A DNA stretch of 42,254 nucleotides from CALCMJ01 sp964475415 (GCA_964475415.1 CAYYWZ010000033.1:1-42254); one strand, 5' to 3'. Counted from the first letter of the stretch, positions 26,799-34,418 are shown. Notes: generated from the sequence alone by a model not told the origin. Translations and numbers: made by a program.

Positions 26799-27476
26799 AT
26801 GATCTATAAAACGTTTATTATAATTCTAAAAGTTATCCTTGTTTTGGTAGCATTTATTTTGCTGTATCTATTGACAGCATTTGTCTTATCCAGAATCACA
26901 GTAGAGCAAGAGATCGGTCCAGATGATGATGTGGATATCTATCTCCTAACGAATGGCATACACTCAGACATTGTTGTCCCTACTATAACTTATCAAATGA
27001 ACTGGTATAAAAAGTTGGGTTTTCTAAAGCCTCCTCTGGATCCTAAACAATATAGATATCTAGCAATCGGATGGGGAGACAAAGGGTTCTATCTCAATAC
27101 GCCCTCATGGTCAGAACTAAAAGTAAGTACAGCACTAAAAGCTACTGTAGGAGTTAGCGGAACAGCAATTCATGCCACCTACCATAAGAAAATGACGGAA
27201 AATGAAAGTTGCAAAAAAATCAAAATCAGTAAGGAACAATACAATCGACTGATTAGATATATAGAAAATAGTTTTGAGCAAGATGAGAAAGGTAACTTTC
27301 TACAAATAGATACAGAAGCTACTAAAAGTGATCGTGATGCCTTCTACGAAGCAACTGGAAGGTATCATATTTTCAATACATGTAACTCATGGACTAATCG
27401 AGGCCTCAAATACGCTGGGCAAAATGCCTGCTTGTGGACTGCCTTCCAGAAACCTATATTTTTAAAATATGAATAA
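26799..27476 (+). CDS. DUF2459 (TIGR02117) family protein
   Basis: This 225-residue protein has one N-terminal membrane segment (IIILKVILVLVAFILLYLLTAFVL) and a soluble domain with the DUF2459 signatures: YLLTNGIHSDIVVP, IGWGDKGFYLNTPSW and FNTCNSWTNRGLKYAG. The conserved His and Cys look like a cysteine-protease-like dyad, which is inference; no biochemical role is known to me. It stands 18 bases after the DCC fusion in the same operon. The region after its stop is non-coding and decayed. Confidence 0.85.
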   Translation: MIYKTFIIILKVILVLVAFILLYLLTAFVLSRITVEQEIGPDDDVDIYLLTNGIHSDIVVPTITYQMNWYKKLGFLKPPLDPKQYRYLAIGWGDKGFYLNTPSWSELKVSTALKATVGVSGTAIHATYHKKMTENESCKKIKISKEQYNRLIRYIENSFEQDEKGNFLQIDTEATKSDRDAFYEATGRYHIFNTCNSWTNRGLKYAGQNACLWTAFQKPIFLKYE

Positions 27477-27641
27477 GATTAATTTCTAGTTGGCAGCAAT
27501 TTTAAAACCTAACGACGCCATCATAATATAATAACGCGTTGAGCTATTAAGCAGCCAAAGCATGTTTGGTTTGATTAATTGGTTTACAATTTTCAAGATT
27601 CATAAATTGTTAAAAGTTTTAGCCGTCACCTTTGAAATTAA

Positions 27642-27896
27642 TCGAGAAGTGTACCAGTCGATGCTTCTAACTTCCAAGCTAAGGTAGATCTCAATACTTC
27701 TAAAGAAAAAATAGTATCTGTACTAGATAAAAGACAAACTAAATTTATAAAAACAGTTTCTAAGTGGAGTGAAAAAGATTTATCAACTTATATCATTCCT
27801 CATCCTGCCTTTGATAATATTACCCTTAGAGAATTGATCTATTTTATGGATTTCCATACGGAGCATCATCATAATACACTAAAGGAGTTTCATTAG
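27642..27896 (+). pseudogene. DinB-superfamily gene remnant, 5' truncated
   Basis: The frame is open from 27642 to TAG at 27894 without any start codon. It encodes the C-terminal half of a DinB-type four-helix protein: a helix VSKWSEKDL, then IIPHPAFDNITLRELIYFMDFHTEHHHNTLKEF, with the conserved His residues of the family. DinB relatives are metal-dependent thiol-using enzymes. The N-terminal half is missing, and the 165 bases between it and the DUF2459 gene show no frame. It is interpreted as a decayed gene. Confidence 0.65.
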
Positions 27897-27960
27897 GACT
27901 ACAAGTTACTTCTTGCTTTATAGGAATGTTTCTATGAAATTAGATATTCATTTCCAAATA

Positions 27961-28380
27961 GCTAGATTTCTCGGCTACGCTGGAAATTAATAAATAATTA
28001 ATCCCTTGGATTCCTCAGCTCGATGCTATCGTTCGGAATGACAATTGATCTTATTTTGATTTAGTTTTATGATTACTTTTTACAACTGTCTTTATAATTC
28101 ATCCTTACAATTGTCACCCTGAGAGAACGAAGTGATTCGAAGGATCACAATTGTTAGCCTTGCGATTCATTTCGACCAGCGTGGAGAAATCTTTTTTTTA
28201 AACTAGCATATTGCTTTCCTTATGATTAGGGGAGATTACCCACTATACTCGAATGAAAAAAAAGCGTAATAAGTTATATTCCTCAACCTCGCTACACTCA
28301 TTTAGAATGACAATTTATTTTCGATTATCCATAAGTCCAAATTGTCATCCTATGGTAGCAAAAGCAAATTTTCTCGATTT
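27961..28380. repeat. cluster of degenerate dispersed repeats
   Basis: At least five modules share the core ATTGTCAnnC followed by an AG-rich GAAGGAT/GAGGAA end, in both orientations: near 28009-28046 (minus), 28109-28149 (plus), 28280-28316 (minus) and 28339-28360 (plus). Two related pieces (27961-27989 and 28164-28194) contain GAGAAATCT/AGATTTCTC. Similar intergenic phrases occur widely in Bacteroidota genomes. No ORF is supported. They lie in the gap between the DUF2459 and ctpA genes. Confidence 0.5.
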
Positions 28381-28434
28381 CCATAAATTTTATGATTAGA
28401 AATGGAATGTAATATCTAAGGATGACGTTATATT

Positions 28435-28636
28435 GCATGTAAGTTGGTCAGGAAGAGGCGGGATGCCGCGTGAGGTGCCTGGAAGGGGCTGACGAAGGAA
28501 GCCGTCCCGACATACGACGATAGAGGTAATAATAAGATGTGAGCGCTAAACATTGCTGTACTTATATCTATTACAATTAAGGAAAGGGACCAAGCCTGGA
28601 AGGGCCCGACCCCGAGGAACGAGCGGGTCACGCCCA
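28435..28636. repeat. GC-rich structured intergenic element
   Basis: Two GC-rich blocks (28444-28520 and 28580-28636) are separated by an AT-rich spacer in a region otherwise strongly AT-rich. The blocks share GCCTGGAAGGG. The second can form a nested hairpin: GGGC with GCCC outside and GACCC with GGGTC inside. Read on the minus strand it begins GGGCGTGACCCGC, the style of an abundant uncharacterised Bacteroidota intergenic repeat (recollection, not verified). It ends 18 bases before the ctpA start. It does not resemble RNase P, SRP or tmRNA. Structured RNA or a palindromic mobile repeat are both possible. Confidence 0.5.
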
Positions 28637-28654
28637 AATAAAAATGAAATACGA

Positions 28655-30289
28655 ATGAAAATGAAATATAAATATATCCTACTAGCTGTTGTTTTTGCAA
28701 CGGGAATGTCTGCGATAACGGTAAATAATGATCGACTTTTTGAGATTTCTAAGAACATAGAGATTTTTGTGAAGGTATATAAGGAGCTAAATGCGAATTA
28801 TGTAGATGATATAGATCCAAGCCAGCTTATGCGCACCGGAATAGATGCGATGGTAGGTAGTCTGGATCCGTATACGAATTATATCTCAGAGTCTCAGGTG
28901 CAAGGTTACCGTATCGAATCTGAGGGAAAATATCAGGGTATCGGTGCAATAGTAGAAAAAGTCGGTGATCACCTTACTGTCATTGCTCCTTATCAGGGAA
29001 GTCCAGCTATTGAAGCAGGTCTTAAAGCAGGGGACAAAATACTAAAGGTAGATGGCCTCTCTACGGACGGTCGAAGCCAGAGTGATCTAAATGAAATGGT
29101 AAGAGGTGTGCCAGGTACTATGCTTAATCTCACGATAGAACGTCCTGGAACAGTAGGTGCTTTCGATATAGATCTGAGAAGAGGTGAGGTAAATATCAAT
29201 AATGTGCCCTATAGCGGAATGGTATCTGATGATATAGGATATATTTCCTTGACAACATTTACACAGAAAGCCGGAGCTAATGTTGCTGGTGCTCTGAAGA
29301 ATCTAAAAAAAGAAAATCCTGGCATTGCAGGTGTTATATTAGACCTACGATATAACGGTGGAGGACTCCTTGCTGAAGCGCTAAATGTAAGTAATGTATT
29401 TGTGCCTAAAGATCTAGAGCTAGTAAGTGTAAGAGGTAAGGTTAGAGAAAGAGATGCCGCATATAAGACAAGGAATATTCCTGTAGACTTAGAAATTCCA
29501 GTTGCTGTCCTGATCAATAAGCGATCGGCTTCTGCTTCTGAAATTGTATCTGGAGCTATCCAGGATCTGGACAGAGGGGTGCTTATAGGTCAGCGATCAT
29601 TCGGAAAAGGGCTGGTACAGAATACTAAAGATGTAGGGTATAATTCTCGTGTAAAACTAACTACTTCTAAGTACTATATCCCTAGTGGTAGATGTATACA
29701 GAGTGTAGAATATGAGGATGGCGAACCTAAGGATATACCTGAGGAACTGCGTGCAAAGTTCAAAACTAAGCGTGGAAGAACAGTAACAGACGGTGGAGGT
29801 GTAGCTCCTGATGTAAAATTAGAGGCGCCTGTACTATCAGATGCAACAGAGAGCTTGCTTAAGGATAAGGTGATATTTAATTATGTAACAGATTATCTAC
29901 TAGAAAACAAAATAGATTCTATAGCCTTAGAAGATATAAGCTTTGATGACTATGCCTCTTTCGAGCAGTTTGTAAAAAAACAAAACTATACCTTCCAGAC
30001 CAAGGCGGAAAAAGAGCTAGAAGAAATGGAATCGGAAATATCTGAAACGGAGAAAAAAATAATCCTTAATGATCTTTCGTCTATGAAGAAAAAAATAGAT
30101 CAAGAAAAATCAGATGATATACAAGAGTATAAAACCGAAATCACTAAAGAGATAGAAAAAGAGATCGCTACTAGATTTCATTTTCAGAAAGGTAGTACTT
30201 ATGTCAAACTTAGAGGAGATACTGAGGTTCAGGAAGCTATAAGCATCTTAGGAGATCCTGCTAAATACAATAAGATACTAGGGAAATAA
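28655..30289 (+). CDS. ctpA: S41 family C-terminal processing protease (CtpA-like)
   Basis: From ATG 28655 the protein has 544 residues and begins with an export signal (MKMKYKYILLAVVFATGMSA). A PDZ domain lies around residues 80-170 (GIGAIVEKVGDHLTVIAPY, AGLKAGDKILKVDG). The S41 peptidase core has SASASEIVSGAIQD, which contains the nucleophile Ser, and RSFGKGLVQ, which holds the general-base Lys. These enzymes cleave periplasmic substrates near their C-termini. A long Glu/Lys-rich helical region follows (about 440-520). A longer frame from TTG 28553 would run through the GC-rich element and is rejected. ATG 28661 is an alternative start. The gene is monocistronic. Confidence 0.93.
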   Translation: MKMKYKYILLAVVFATGMSAITVNNDRLFEISKNIEIFVKVYKELNANYVDDIDPSQLMRTGIDAMVGSLDPYTNYISESQVQGYRIESEGKYQGIGAIVEKVGDHLTVIAPYQGSPAIEAGLKAGDKILKVDGLSTDGRSQSDLNEMVRGVPGTMLNLTIERPGTVGAFDIDLRRGEVNINNVPYSGMVSDDIGYISLTTFTQKAGANVAGALKNLKKENPGIAGVILDLRYNGGGLLAEALNVSNVFVPKDLELVSVRGKVRERDAAYKTRNIPVDLEIPVAVLINKRSASASEIVSGAIQDLDRGVLIGQRSFGKGLVQNTKDVGYNSRVKLTTSKYYIPSGRCIQSVEYEDGEPKDIPEELRAKFKTKRGRTVTDGGGVAPDVKLEAPVLSDATESLLKDKVIFNYVTDYLLENKIDSIALEDISFDDYASFEQFVKKQNYTFQTKAEKELEEMESEISETEKKIILNDLSSMKKKIDQEKSDDIQEYKTEITKEIEKEIATRFHFQKGSTYVKLRGDTEVQEAISILGDPAKYNKILGK

Positions 30290-30485
30290 TCTGACAGGTT
30301 GGATAACTAGCGTACCATTTTCATATGATACGTTGGTCTCTTTTTGTCAAAGGTATATGCCATTGACCCATTTCAGGCGATCGCTAAAAATGTGCCTTTG
30401 CAAGATGGTTTACATTTACATCTCTTAATGTTCTGTACGTAAGCAAGAACTTAATTGAAGCAGTATATTGAATATTAATAACCTA

Positions 30486-30808
30486 TGGACTTCCCCACTA
30501 AAGTAGACATTAAGATAAGTTGATTGGCAGTTATTTCTTAATATTAAATAACAAAACATGTCAATGATAGAAAGAGATACACAAAGGCTGAGAAACTAGC
30601 TATAGTAAAGGAATCGTTAGAGGAAGGAGTCCAATTGTCAGATTTATCTGAGAGGTACTCAACTCATATGAATACCATTAGTAGAAGGCGCCGTGAATTA
30701 GCGGTATACAAAGCAGACGCATTTCCAGGTAATGGTAATGAAGTAATAACGGAAGAACGACGAGAACTTAAGAGGCTCCGTCAAGAACTTTTTTTTACCT
30801 ATAATTAA
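30486..30808 (+). mobile_element. IS3-family remnant with broken orfA
   Basis: The sequence from 30486 starts TGGACTTCCC and includes AGTAGACA, the style of an IS3-family terminal repeat. From about 30558 it encodes the N-terminal helix-turn-helix part of an orfA transposase: RKRYTKAEKLAIVKE, then FPGNGNEV and EERRELKRLRQEL. The start MS is in another frame from the body, consistent with loss of one A near 30563, and the frame ends at TAA 30806. The rest of orfA, orfB and the right end are absent. Upstream, 30290-30485 after the ctpA stop holds nothing recognised. Confidence 0.65.
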
Positions 30809-30820
30809 ATACTAGAATAG

Positions 30821-30854
30821 TTTGTCAAACAGAAGCTTGATTTAAATACCTTTG
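30821..30854 (+). promoter_or_regulatory. tsaB promoter, probably leaderless
   Basis: TTTG at 30821-30824 and TACCTTTG at 30847-30854 are 22 bases apart, a good Bacteroidota promoter. Only four bases lie between the -7 box and the GTG at 30859. Since an in-frame TGA at 30838 excludes a longer protein, the transcript probably starts at or beside its start codon. The promoter stands just past the IS3 remnant. Confidence 0.7.
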
Positions 30855-30858
30855 CTAC

Positions 30859-31548
30859 GTGGCTAATATATTATGCATAGAGACCGCTACAGAAATCTGT
30901 TCTATAGCGATAAAAGGAGTTGATGGCACGCTGCATCTTGCCGAATCTAAGGAATCGTTTAGCCATACGAGATCTTCTACACTATTCATATCAGAAGTAC
31001 TAGACTCCGCAGGTCTCCTGATGAATGAATTAGATGCTATAGCCATCAGTTCTGGACCAGGATCTTATACTGGCCTACGTGTAGGCGCTAGTCTGGCTAA
31101 GGGGATCTGTTATAGTCTAGACCTACCACTTATAAGTATATCTACGCTAGAAAGTATAGCCAGTGCTACCAGAAATGCATATCCCGACAAAAATCTTCTT
31201 CACATTCCTATGGTCGATGCTCGTAGAATGGAGGTATATACAGCTGGTTATGATGCTGTAGGAGCCCTTATACATCCTTTAGAAGCTAAGATTTTAGATA
31301 AATCCTCATATCTCGATCACTTAGACCAATATGAAAAACTTGTTTTTTCAGGTAATGGAAGTGCTAAATTCGCGGAAATTGTGGATCACCCTGCCTTTAT
31401 TTTTACAGATTTGGTCTGTTCTGCTTCATGGATGGTAGCCCTTGCGGTGAAAAAATATGATAAGCAAGAATTCATAGATGCTGCCTATTACAAGCCAGAA
31501 TACCTCAAGGCTCCTAATATAACCCAGTCCAAGAAGAAGTTATTTTAA
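30859..31548 (+). CDS. tsaB: tRNA threonylcarbamoyladenosine biosynthesis protein TsaB
   Basis: TsaB (YeaZ) partners TsaD, TsaE and TsaC in making t6A37 of tRNAs decoding ANN codons. The 229 residues match the family length. The N-terminus ILCIETATEICSIAI is the ASKHA phosphate-like motif of the inactive homologue, and HTRSSTLFISEVL and ISSGPGSYTGLRVGASLAKG are the hallmark segments. The GTG start is secure, because an in-frame stop lies 21 bases upstream and the next ATG is deep in the fold. Its promoter abuts the start codon. The gene is isolated from the ArsR pair by about 155 bases. Confidence 0.95.
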   Translation: MANILCIETATEICSIAIKGVDGTLHLAESKESFSHTRSSTLFISEVLDSAGLLMNELDAIAISSGPGSYTGLRVGASLAKGICYSLDLPLISISTLESIASATRNAYPDKNLLHIPMVDARRMEVYTAGYDAVGALIHPLEAKILDKSSYLDHLDQYEKLVFSGNGSAKFAEIVDHPAFIFTDLVCSASWMVALAVKKYDKQEFIDAAYYKPEYLKAPNITQSKKKLF

Positions 31549-31601
31549 GGGTAAACCCCGAGAACAATTGAACTCTTTTGCAAGTTTCTACATTGATATA
31601 C

Positions 31602-31655
31602 AGTTGGTTACGCATATAATATAGTTGGTATTATAAAGTTGGTATAGTTTTGGTA
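31602..31655 (+). repeat. AGTTGGT direct repeats at the arsR promoter
   Basis: AGTTGGT occurs at 31602-31608, 31623-31629 and 31637-31643, and a variant AGTTTTGGTA at 31646-31655. TTGGT spacings are 21, 14 and 11 bases. The repeats overlap the -33 TTG (31625-31627) and the -7 box. They could be binding sites of a regulator, perhaps the ArsR-type proteins encoded just downstream. Confidence 0.5.
31625..31652 (+). promoter_or_regulatory. promoter of the first ArsR-type gene
   Basis: TTG at 31625-31627 and TAGTTTTG at 31645-31652 are 17 bases apart. The mRNA leader would be about 45 bases before the ATG at 31704. Confidence 0.65.
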
Positions 31656-31703
31656 TTCTCTGTATCGTATTCCGTGAACAAAAAAAATTATTAATTACTT
31701 GCT

Positions 31704-32039
31704 ATGAGAAATAAGAAAAACGAAACAGTTACTCTTAAAAAAGGCGGTAAAGAAGTGCAGTTAGACTATGCAGATCTAAGAAAAGCAGTTCTTGTATTAC
31801 GTGCAGTTAACCACAAACTCAGACAGAGGATCATAGATCTACTGGAAGACAGTGATACTATGACCGTTACAGATATCTACATTAAACTAAGATTAGAACA
31901 ATCTGTGGCATCACAACATCTTGCAATTTTAAGAAGAGCAGGTGTAGTTATCACCGAAAGACAGGGGAAATTTATCTACTATTCTCTCGATAAAGATCGA
32001 TTAGCGCAGATTTCTGCACTAGTGGAAGATTTAGCCTAA
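31704..32039 (+). CDS. ArsR-type winged-helix regulator (first of a pair)
   Basis: The 111-residue protein has an ArsR/SmtB-like winged helix: LRQRIIDLLEDSDTMTVTDIYIKL (helices 2 and 3), the recognition helix QSVASQHLAILRRAGVV and the wing ERQGKFIYYSL. It contains no cysteine at all, so the usual CxC metal site of ArsR and SmtB is absent; a metal-sensing role is not supported. A paralogue follows at 32218 (178 bases later), and AGTTGGT repeats cover the promoter. It is probably a DNA-binding repressor with another signal. Confidence 0.88.
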   Translation: MRNKKNETVTLKKGGKEVQLDYADLRKAVLVLRAVNHKLRQRIIDLLEDSDTMTVTDIYIKLRLEQSVASQHLAILRRAGVVITERQGKFIYYSLDKDRLAQISALVEDLA

Positions 32040-32150
32040 ATTTACTAACTAAAAACCTGATTTACAATAAGTTAAAACGTCTACACTTTACTAAAACTTT
32101 AAAATTAGTTTTCAAGGAGTTACAAATGTGATTTTTTTTTAATATTTTAT

Positions 32151-32181
32151 TTTGATAATACATTATAATTATTCATATTTG
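32151..32181 (+). promoter_or_regulatory. promoter of the second ArsR-type gene
   Basis: TTTG at 32151-32154 is followed 19 bases later by CATATTTG at 32174-32181, one mismatch from the TAnnTTTG box, with the optimal spacing. The ATG at 32218 lies 36 bases downstream. Confidence 0.5.
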
Positions 32182-32217
32182 TTCTCGAGGTCGAAAAATA
32201 AGAACTAAGAAAACTAC

Positions 32218-32529
32218 ATGGAAAAGGCTAAAGTTACTTTTAACTACGAGAAACTTCAGGTCTCAACCGAGCTTATGCGTGCTATGGCACACCCGTTACG
32301 ATTGAGAATACTAGAGTTTATCGATACCCACGGGGTTATTAATGTAAACAAGATTTACAATAACCTTCAGATAGAGCAATCTATCACCTCTCAGCACTTA
32401 CGAATATTGAAAGTTGCAGGAGTTGTAAATTCAGAACGAGAAGGAAAATTTATCCACTATAGTATCAATTATGATATTATACATAAGGTGGAAAACGCTA
32501 TAAGGAATTTTATAGCAAAGAATAAGTAA
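32218..32529 (+). CDS. ArsR-type winged-helix regulator (second of a pair)
   Basis: A 103-residue paralogue of the preceding gene: AHPLRLRILEFIDTHGVINVNKIY, EQSITSQHLRILKVAGVV (recognition helix) and the wing REGKFIHYSI. It too lacks cysteine, and the C-terminal helix (HKVENAIRNFIAKNK) does not show the metal ligands of the SmtB alpha-5 site. Two similar genes side by side suggest duplication and possibly heterodimers. A strong terminator follows eight bases after the stop. Confidence 0.88.
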   Translation: MEKAKVTFNYEKLQVSTELMRAMAHPLRLRILEFIDTHGVINVNKIYNNLQIEQSITSQHLRILKVAGVVNSEREGKFIHYSINYDIIHKVENAIRNFIAKNK

Positions 32530-32536
32530 AAGATAT

Positions 32537-32567
32537 AACCGGACATTTTTGTCCGGTTTTGTTTTTT
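32537..32567 (+). terminator. terminator after the ArsR pair
   Basis: AACCGGACA, loop TTTT, TGTCCGGTT, then TTGTTTTTT: a perfect 9-bp stem with a U-run, eight bases past the stop. Confidence 0.88.
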
Positions 32568-32849
32568 CCCCTCTACCTTAAAAGGATAGCTCTCAGCTAC
32601 GCCTTATTTTATTATTATAACACATCTATACTAGTCCAAACTATTTGAGAAGTTTTTGCCCAAGATATTAGGCATATTCCTAATGATTGATTGCTTCCGG
32701 ATACTTGATTAGTTTTATTCAAGGATTTTAGTCCTGCATTACGAATCTATGCAATGGACTAATCCGTTTTTAGTAATTCTCCATATCCTGAGATTTTATT
32801 TATGTTTTGGCTACTCTTTATGGGCGTAGATAAGACTAAATATTTCGAA
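32568..32849. other. intergenic stretch, nothing recognised
   Basis: About 280 AT-rich bases between the convergent ArsR and lspA transcripts. No frame with family resemblance, no tRNA and no repeat of the kind seen at 28 kb were found. Confidence 0.4.
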
Positions 32850-32872
32850 AGCTAGAAATATTCTTTCTAGCT
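32850..32872 (-). terminator. possible lspA terminator
   Basis: AGCTAGAAA and TTTCTAGCT form a 9-bp stem with a five-base loop, 19 bases past the lspA stop on the minus strand. The downstream U-run is broken (TTCGAAATATTT), so this is only a weak terminator call. Confidence 0.45.
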
Positions 32873-32890
32873 ACTGTGTCCTAATTGTTC

Positions 32891-33559
32891 CTATTCTTCC
32901 TCCCCTATCCCTAGGACTGTAGCAGATGCGGGAGCTTCTGTCTTTTTAGGCGCCTGGAAGAATTTACGATGGAAAAGCAAAATACTCACTACACCAACAG
33001 AAATAGCAGCATCAGCGACGTTGAATACAGGTTTGAAAAAGCGAAAGGGAGTTCCTCCCCACTTAGGCACCCAAGCTGGCCATGTTGTATCTACTAGAGG
33101 AAAATAAAACATATCTACTACCTTACCTTTGAGGAAAGGTGCATAACCACCTCCTTCCGGAAACATAGTAGCTAGGCCTCCATGGAAGGTAGATTCCGAA
33201 AAAATCAAACCATAGACCATACTATCGATGATATTTCCTAGGGCACCAGCAATGATCAATGCAAAACTTATAAGAAGACCCACAGATTCTTTGGCAAGAA
33301 TAAGCCCTCTAATTAGATACACCAGAAAACCTACCATGATTATTCTAAATATACTCAATGCATATTTTCCAATATCTCCTCCTAAGGTAATCCCAAAGGC
33401 CATACCCTCATTCTCTATAAAGTGTATTTTGGCCCATTCAAGACCCATTATATCAAAACCTCTACCATAAAGAATATTGGTTTTCACATAGATCTTTAGC
33501 CACTGATCTAGGATAAGTATAAGTACAATAATAGCTACTACAATACCTGTTCTCTTCAA
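32891..33559 (-). CDS. lspA: lipoprotein signal peptidase LspA (signal peptidase II)
   Basis: LspA is the inner-membrane aspartyl protease that removes the signal peptide of prolipoproteins at the lipidated Cys. The 222-residue protein has four membrane helices and both catalytic regions: GNIIDSM (Asp112) and FNVADAAIS (Asp183), with DQWLKIYV near the N-terminus and NEGMAFG. It carries a longer periplasmic insert (about 118-175) than the E. coli enzyme. The DksA-like gene precedes it by 45 bases on the same strand, the usual Bacteroidota arrangement. Its substrates here include the lipoproteins at 14.2 and 16.8 kb. Confidence 0.94.
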   Translation of the reverse strand: MKRTGIVVAIIVLILILDQWLKIYVKTNILYGRGFDIMGLEWAKIHFIENEGMAFGITLGGDIGKYALSIFRIIMVGFLVYLIRGLILAKESVGLLISFALIIAGALGNIIDSMVYGLIFSESTFHGGLATMFPEGGGYAPFLKGKVVDMFYFPLVDTTWPAWVPKWGGTPFRFFKPVFNVADAAISVGVVSILLFHRKFFQAPKKTEAPASATVLGIGEEE

Positions 33560-33604
33560 AAGAATTTTTTTTTATTCTAAAAAATTACGCTCGCTAAATG
33601 CTTA

Positions 33605-34306
33605 CTACATTTTGGCTTCTATACTTAATGTAGCATGAGGTACTGCCATAAGTCTCTCCTTAGAGATAAGCTTACCTGTAACTCTGCAGATTCCGTATAC
33701 CTTATTTTGAACTCTTAGTTTAGCATTTTCTAAGTGTTGTATGTGTTTTCTTTGTCTAGAAGCTAAGGAATAAAGATGCTCACTTTCCATCCCAGCAACA
33801 CCATCTGATAAGCCTTTTTGTTTAGAATCAGGATTATCTGCCATCTCAGAAATTTGCCCCTGATAATAAGCTAGTTGCTCCTTGGCTATCCTTAGTTTTT
33901 CATCTATCAGATCGCCAAATTCCTTTAACTCAGGTGCAGTATATTTATTTTTAGCTCTTTTCTTAGTAGGAGCTTTAGTATCTGCCTTCTTTACAGAAGT
34001 TTTGACGGCCTTCTTTGCCGATATAGCTGCTTTTTTAACAGGTGTTTTTGTTTTCTTCTTGACAGAAGTAGTTGCTGCCTTTTTAACTGGAGCTTTAGTT
34101 GCCTTCTTAGTAGAGGCCTTTACATTCTTTTTAACAGATACTTTAGCTGCTTTCTTTGCTGGTGCTTTAACTACTTTTTTAGCTGATGCCTTAGCAGCCT
34201 TCTTTGCAGGAGCCTTAACTACTTTTTTAGCTGATGCCTTAGCCGTCTTCTTTGCAGGAGCTTTAGCTTTTTTTGGAGACGCTTTAGCTGTCTTTTTAGC
34301 TGCCAT
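33605..34306 (-). CDS. DksA/TraR-like protein with a histone H1-like Lys-rich tail
   Basis: The C-terminal 110 residues form a DksA/TraR-type coiled coil and knuckle: KNKYTAPELKEFGDLIDEKL, then YGICRVTGKLISKERLMAVP and HATLSIEAK. Only one of the four zinc-ligand cysteines remains (C207), a loss seen in DksA-like proteins of Bacteroidota. Residues 1-119 are low-complexity repeats of KKxxKAPAKK and KKAAKxS type, about half Lys and Ala, with no aromatic residue, like AlgP or histone H1 tails. The tail is likely DNA-binding or nucleoid-associated. DksA homologues act on RNA polymerase, so the fusion might place a polymerase-binding domain on DNA. It precedes lspA. Confidence 0.85.
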   Translation of the reverse strand: MAAKKTAKASPKKAKAPAKKTAKASAKKVVKAPAKKAAKASAKKVVKAPAKKAAKVSVKKNVKASTKKATKAPVKKAATTSVKKKTKTPVKKAAISAKKAVKTSVKKADTKAPTKKRAKNKYTAPELKEFGDLIDEKLRIAKEQLAYYQGQISEMADNPDSKQKGLSDGVAGMESEHLYSLASRQRKHIQHLENAKLRVQNKVYGICRVTGKLISKERLMAVPHATLSIEAKM

Positions 34307-34346
34307 GATTTGATGTTTTAAATACTAACTATTTTATCTAAAAGTG

Positions 34347-34354
34347 CAAATATA
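34347..34354 (-). promoter_or_regulatory. -7 element of the DksA-like gene and lspA
   Basis: Read on the minus strand the bases are TATATTTG, an exact -7 match, 41 bases upstream of the start at 34306. No -33 TTG is evident. Confidence 0.5.
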
Positions 34355-34418
34355 TACGAAATCTTATCTTATTATCACTTACCTTTTCTATAATCCCTCA
34401 TATTTAGTCTAAAAATCT

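Noticed and set aside
28435..28636. RNase P RNA, SRP RNA, tmRNA or group II intron
   Set aside because: The diagnostic motifs of these RNAs (for example GAGGAAAGUCCGGGC of RNase P, or the SRP GGAAGGAAGCAGCCA) are absent; only general GC-richness and hairpins are present.
30290..30360. Terminator after ctpA
   Set aside because: Inverted bases around TACCATTTTC and GATACGTTGG pair only a few bases, and no stable stem with a U-run could be built.
33882..34313. Plus-strand frame of 143 codons rich in Ala, Phe and Leu
   Set aside because: It is the antisense of the AAG/GCT-rich Lys-Ala repeats of the DksA-like gene; composition alone explains it.
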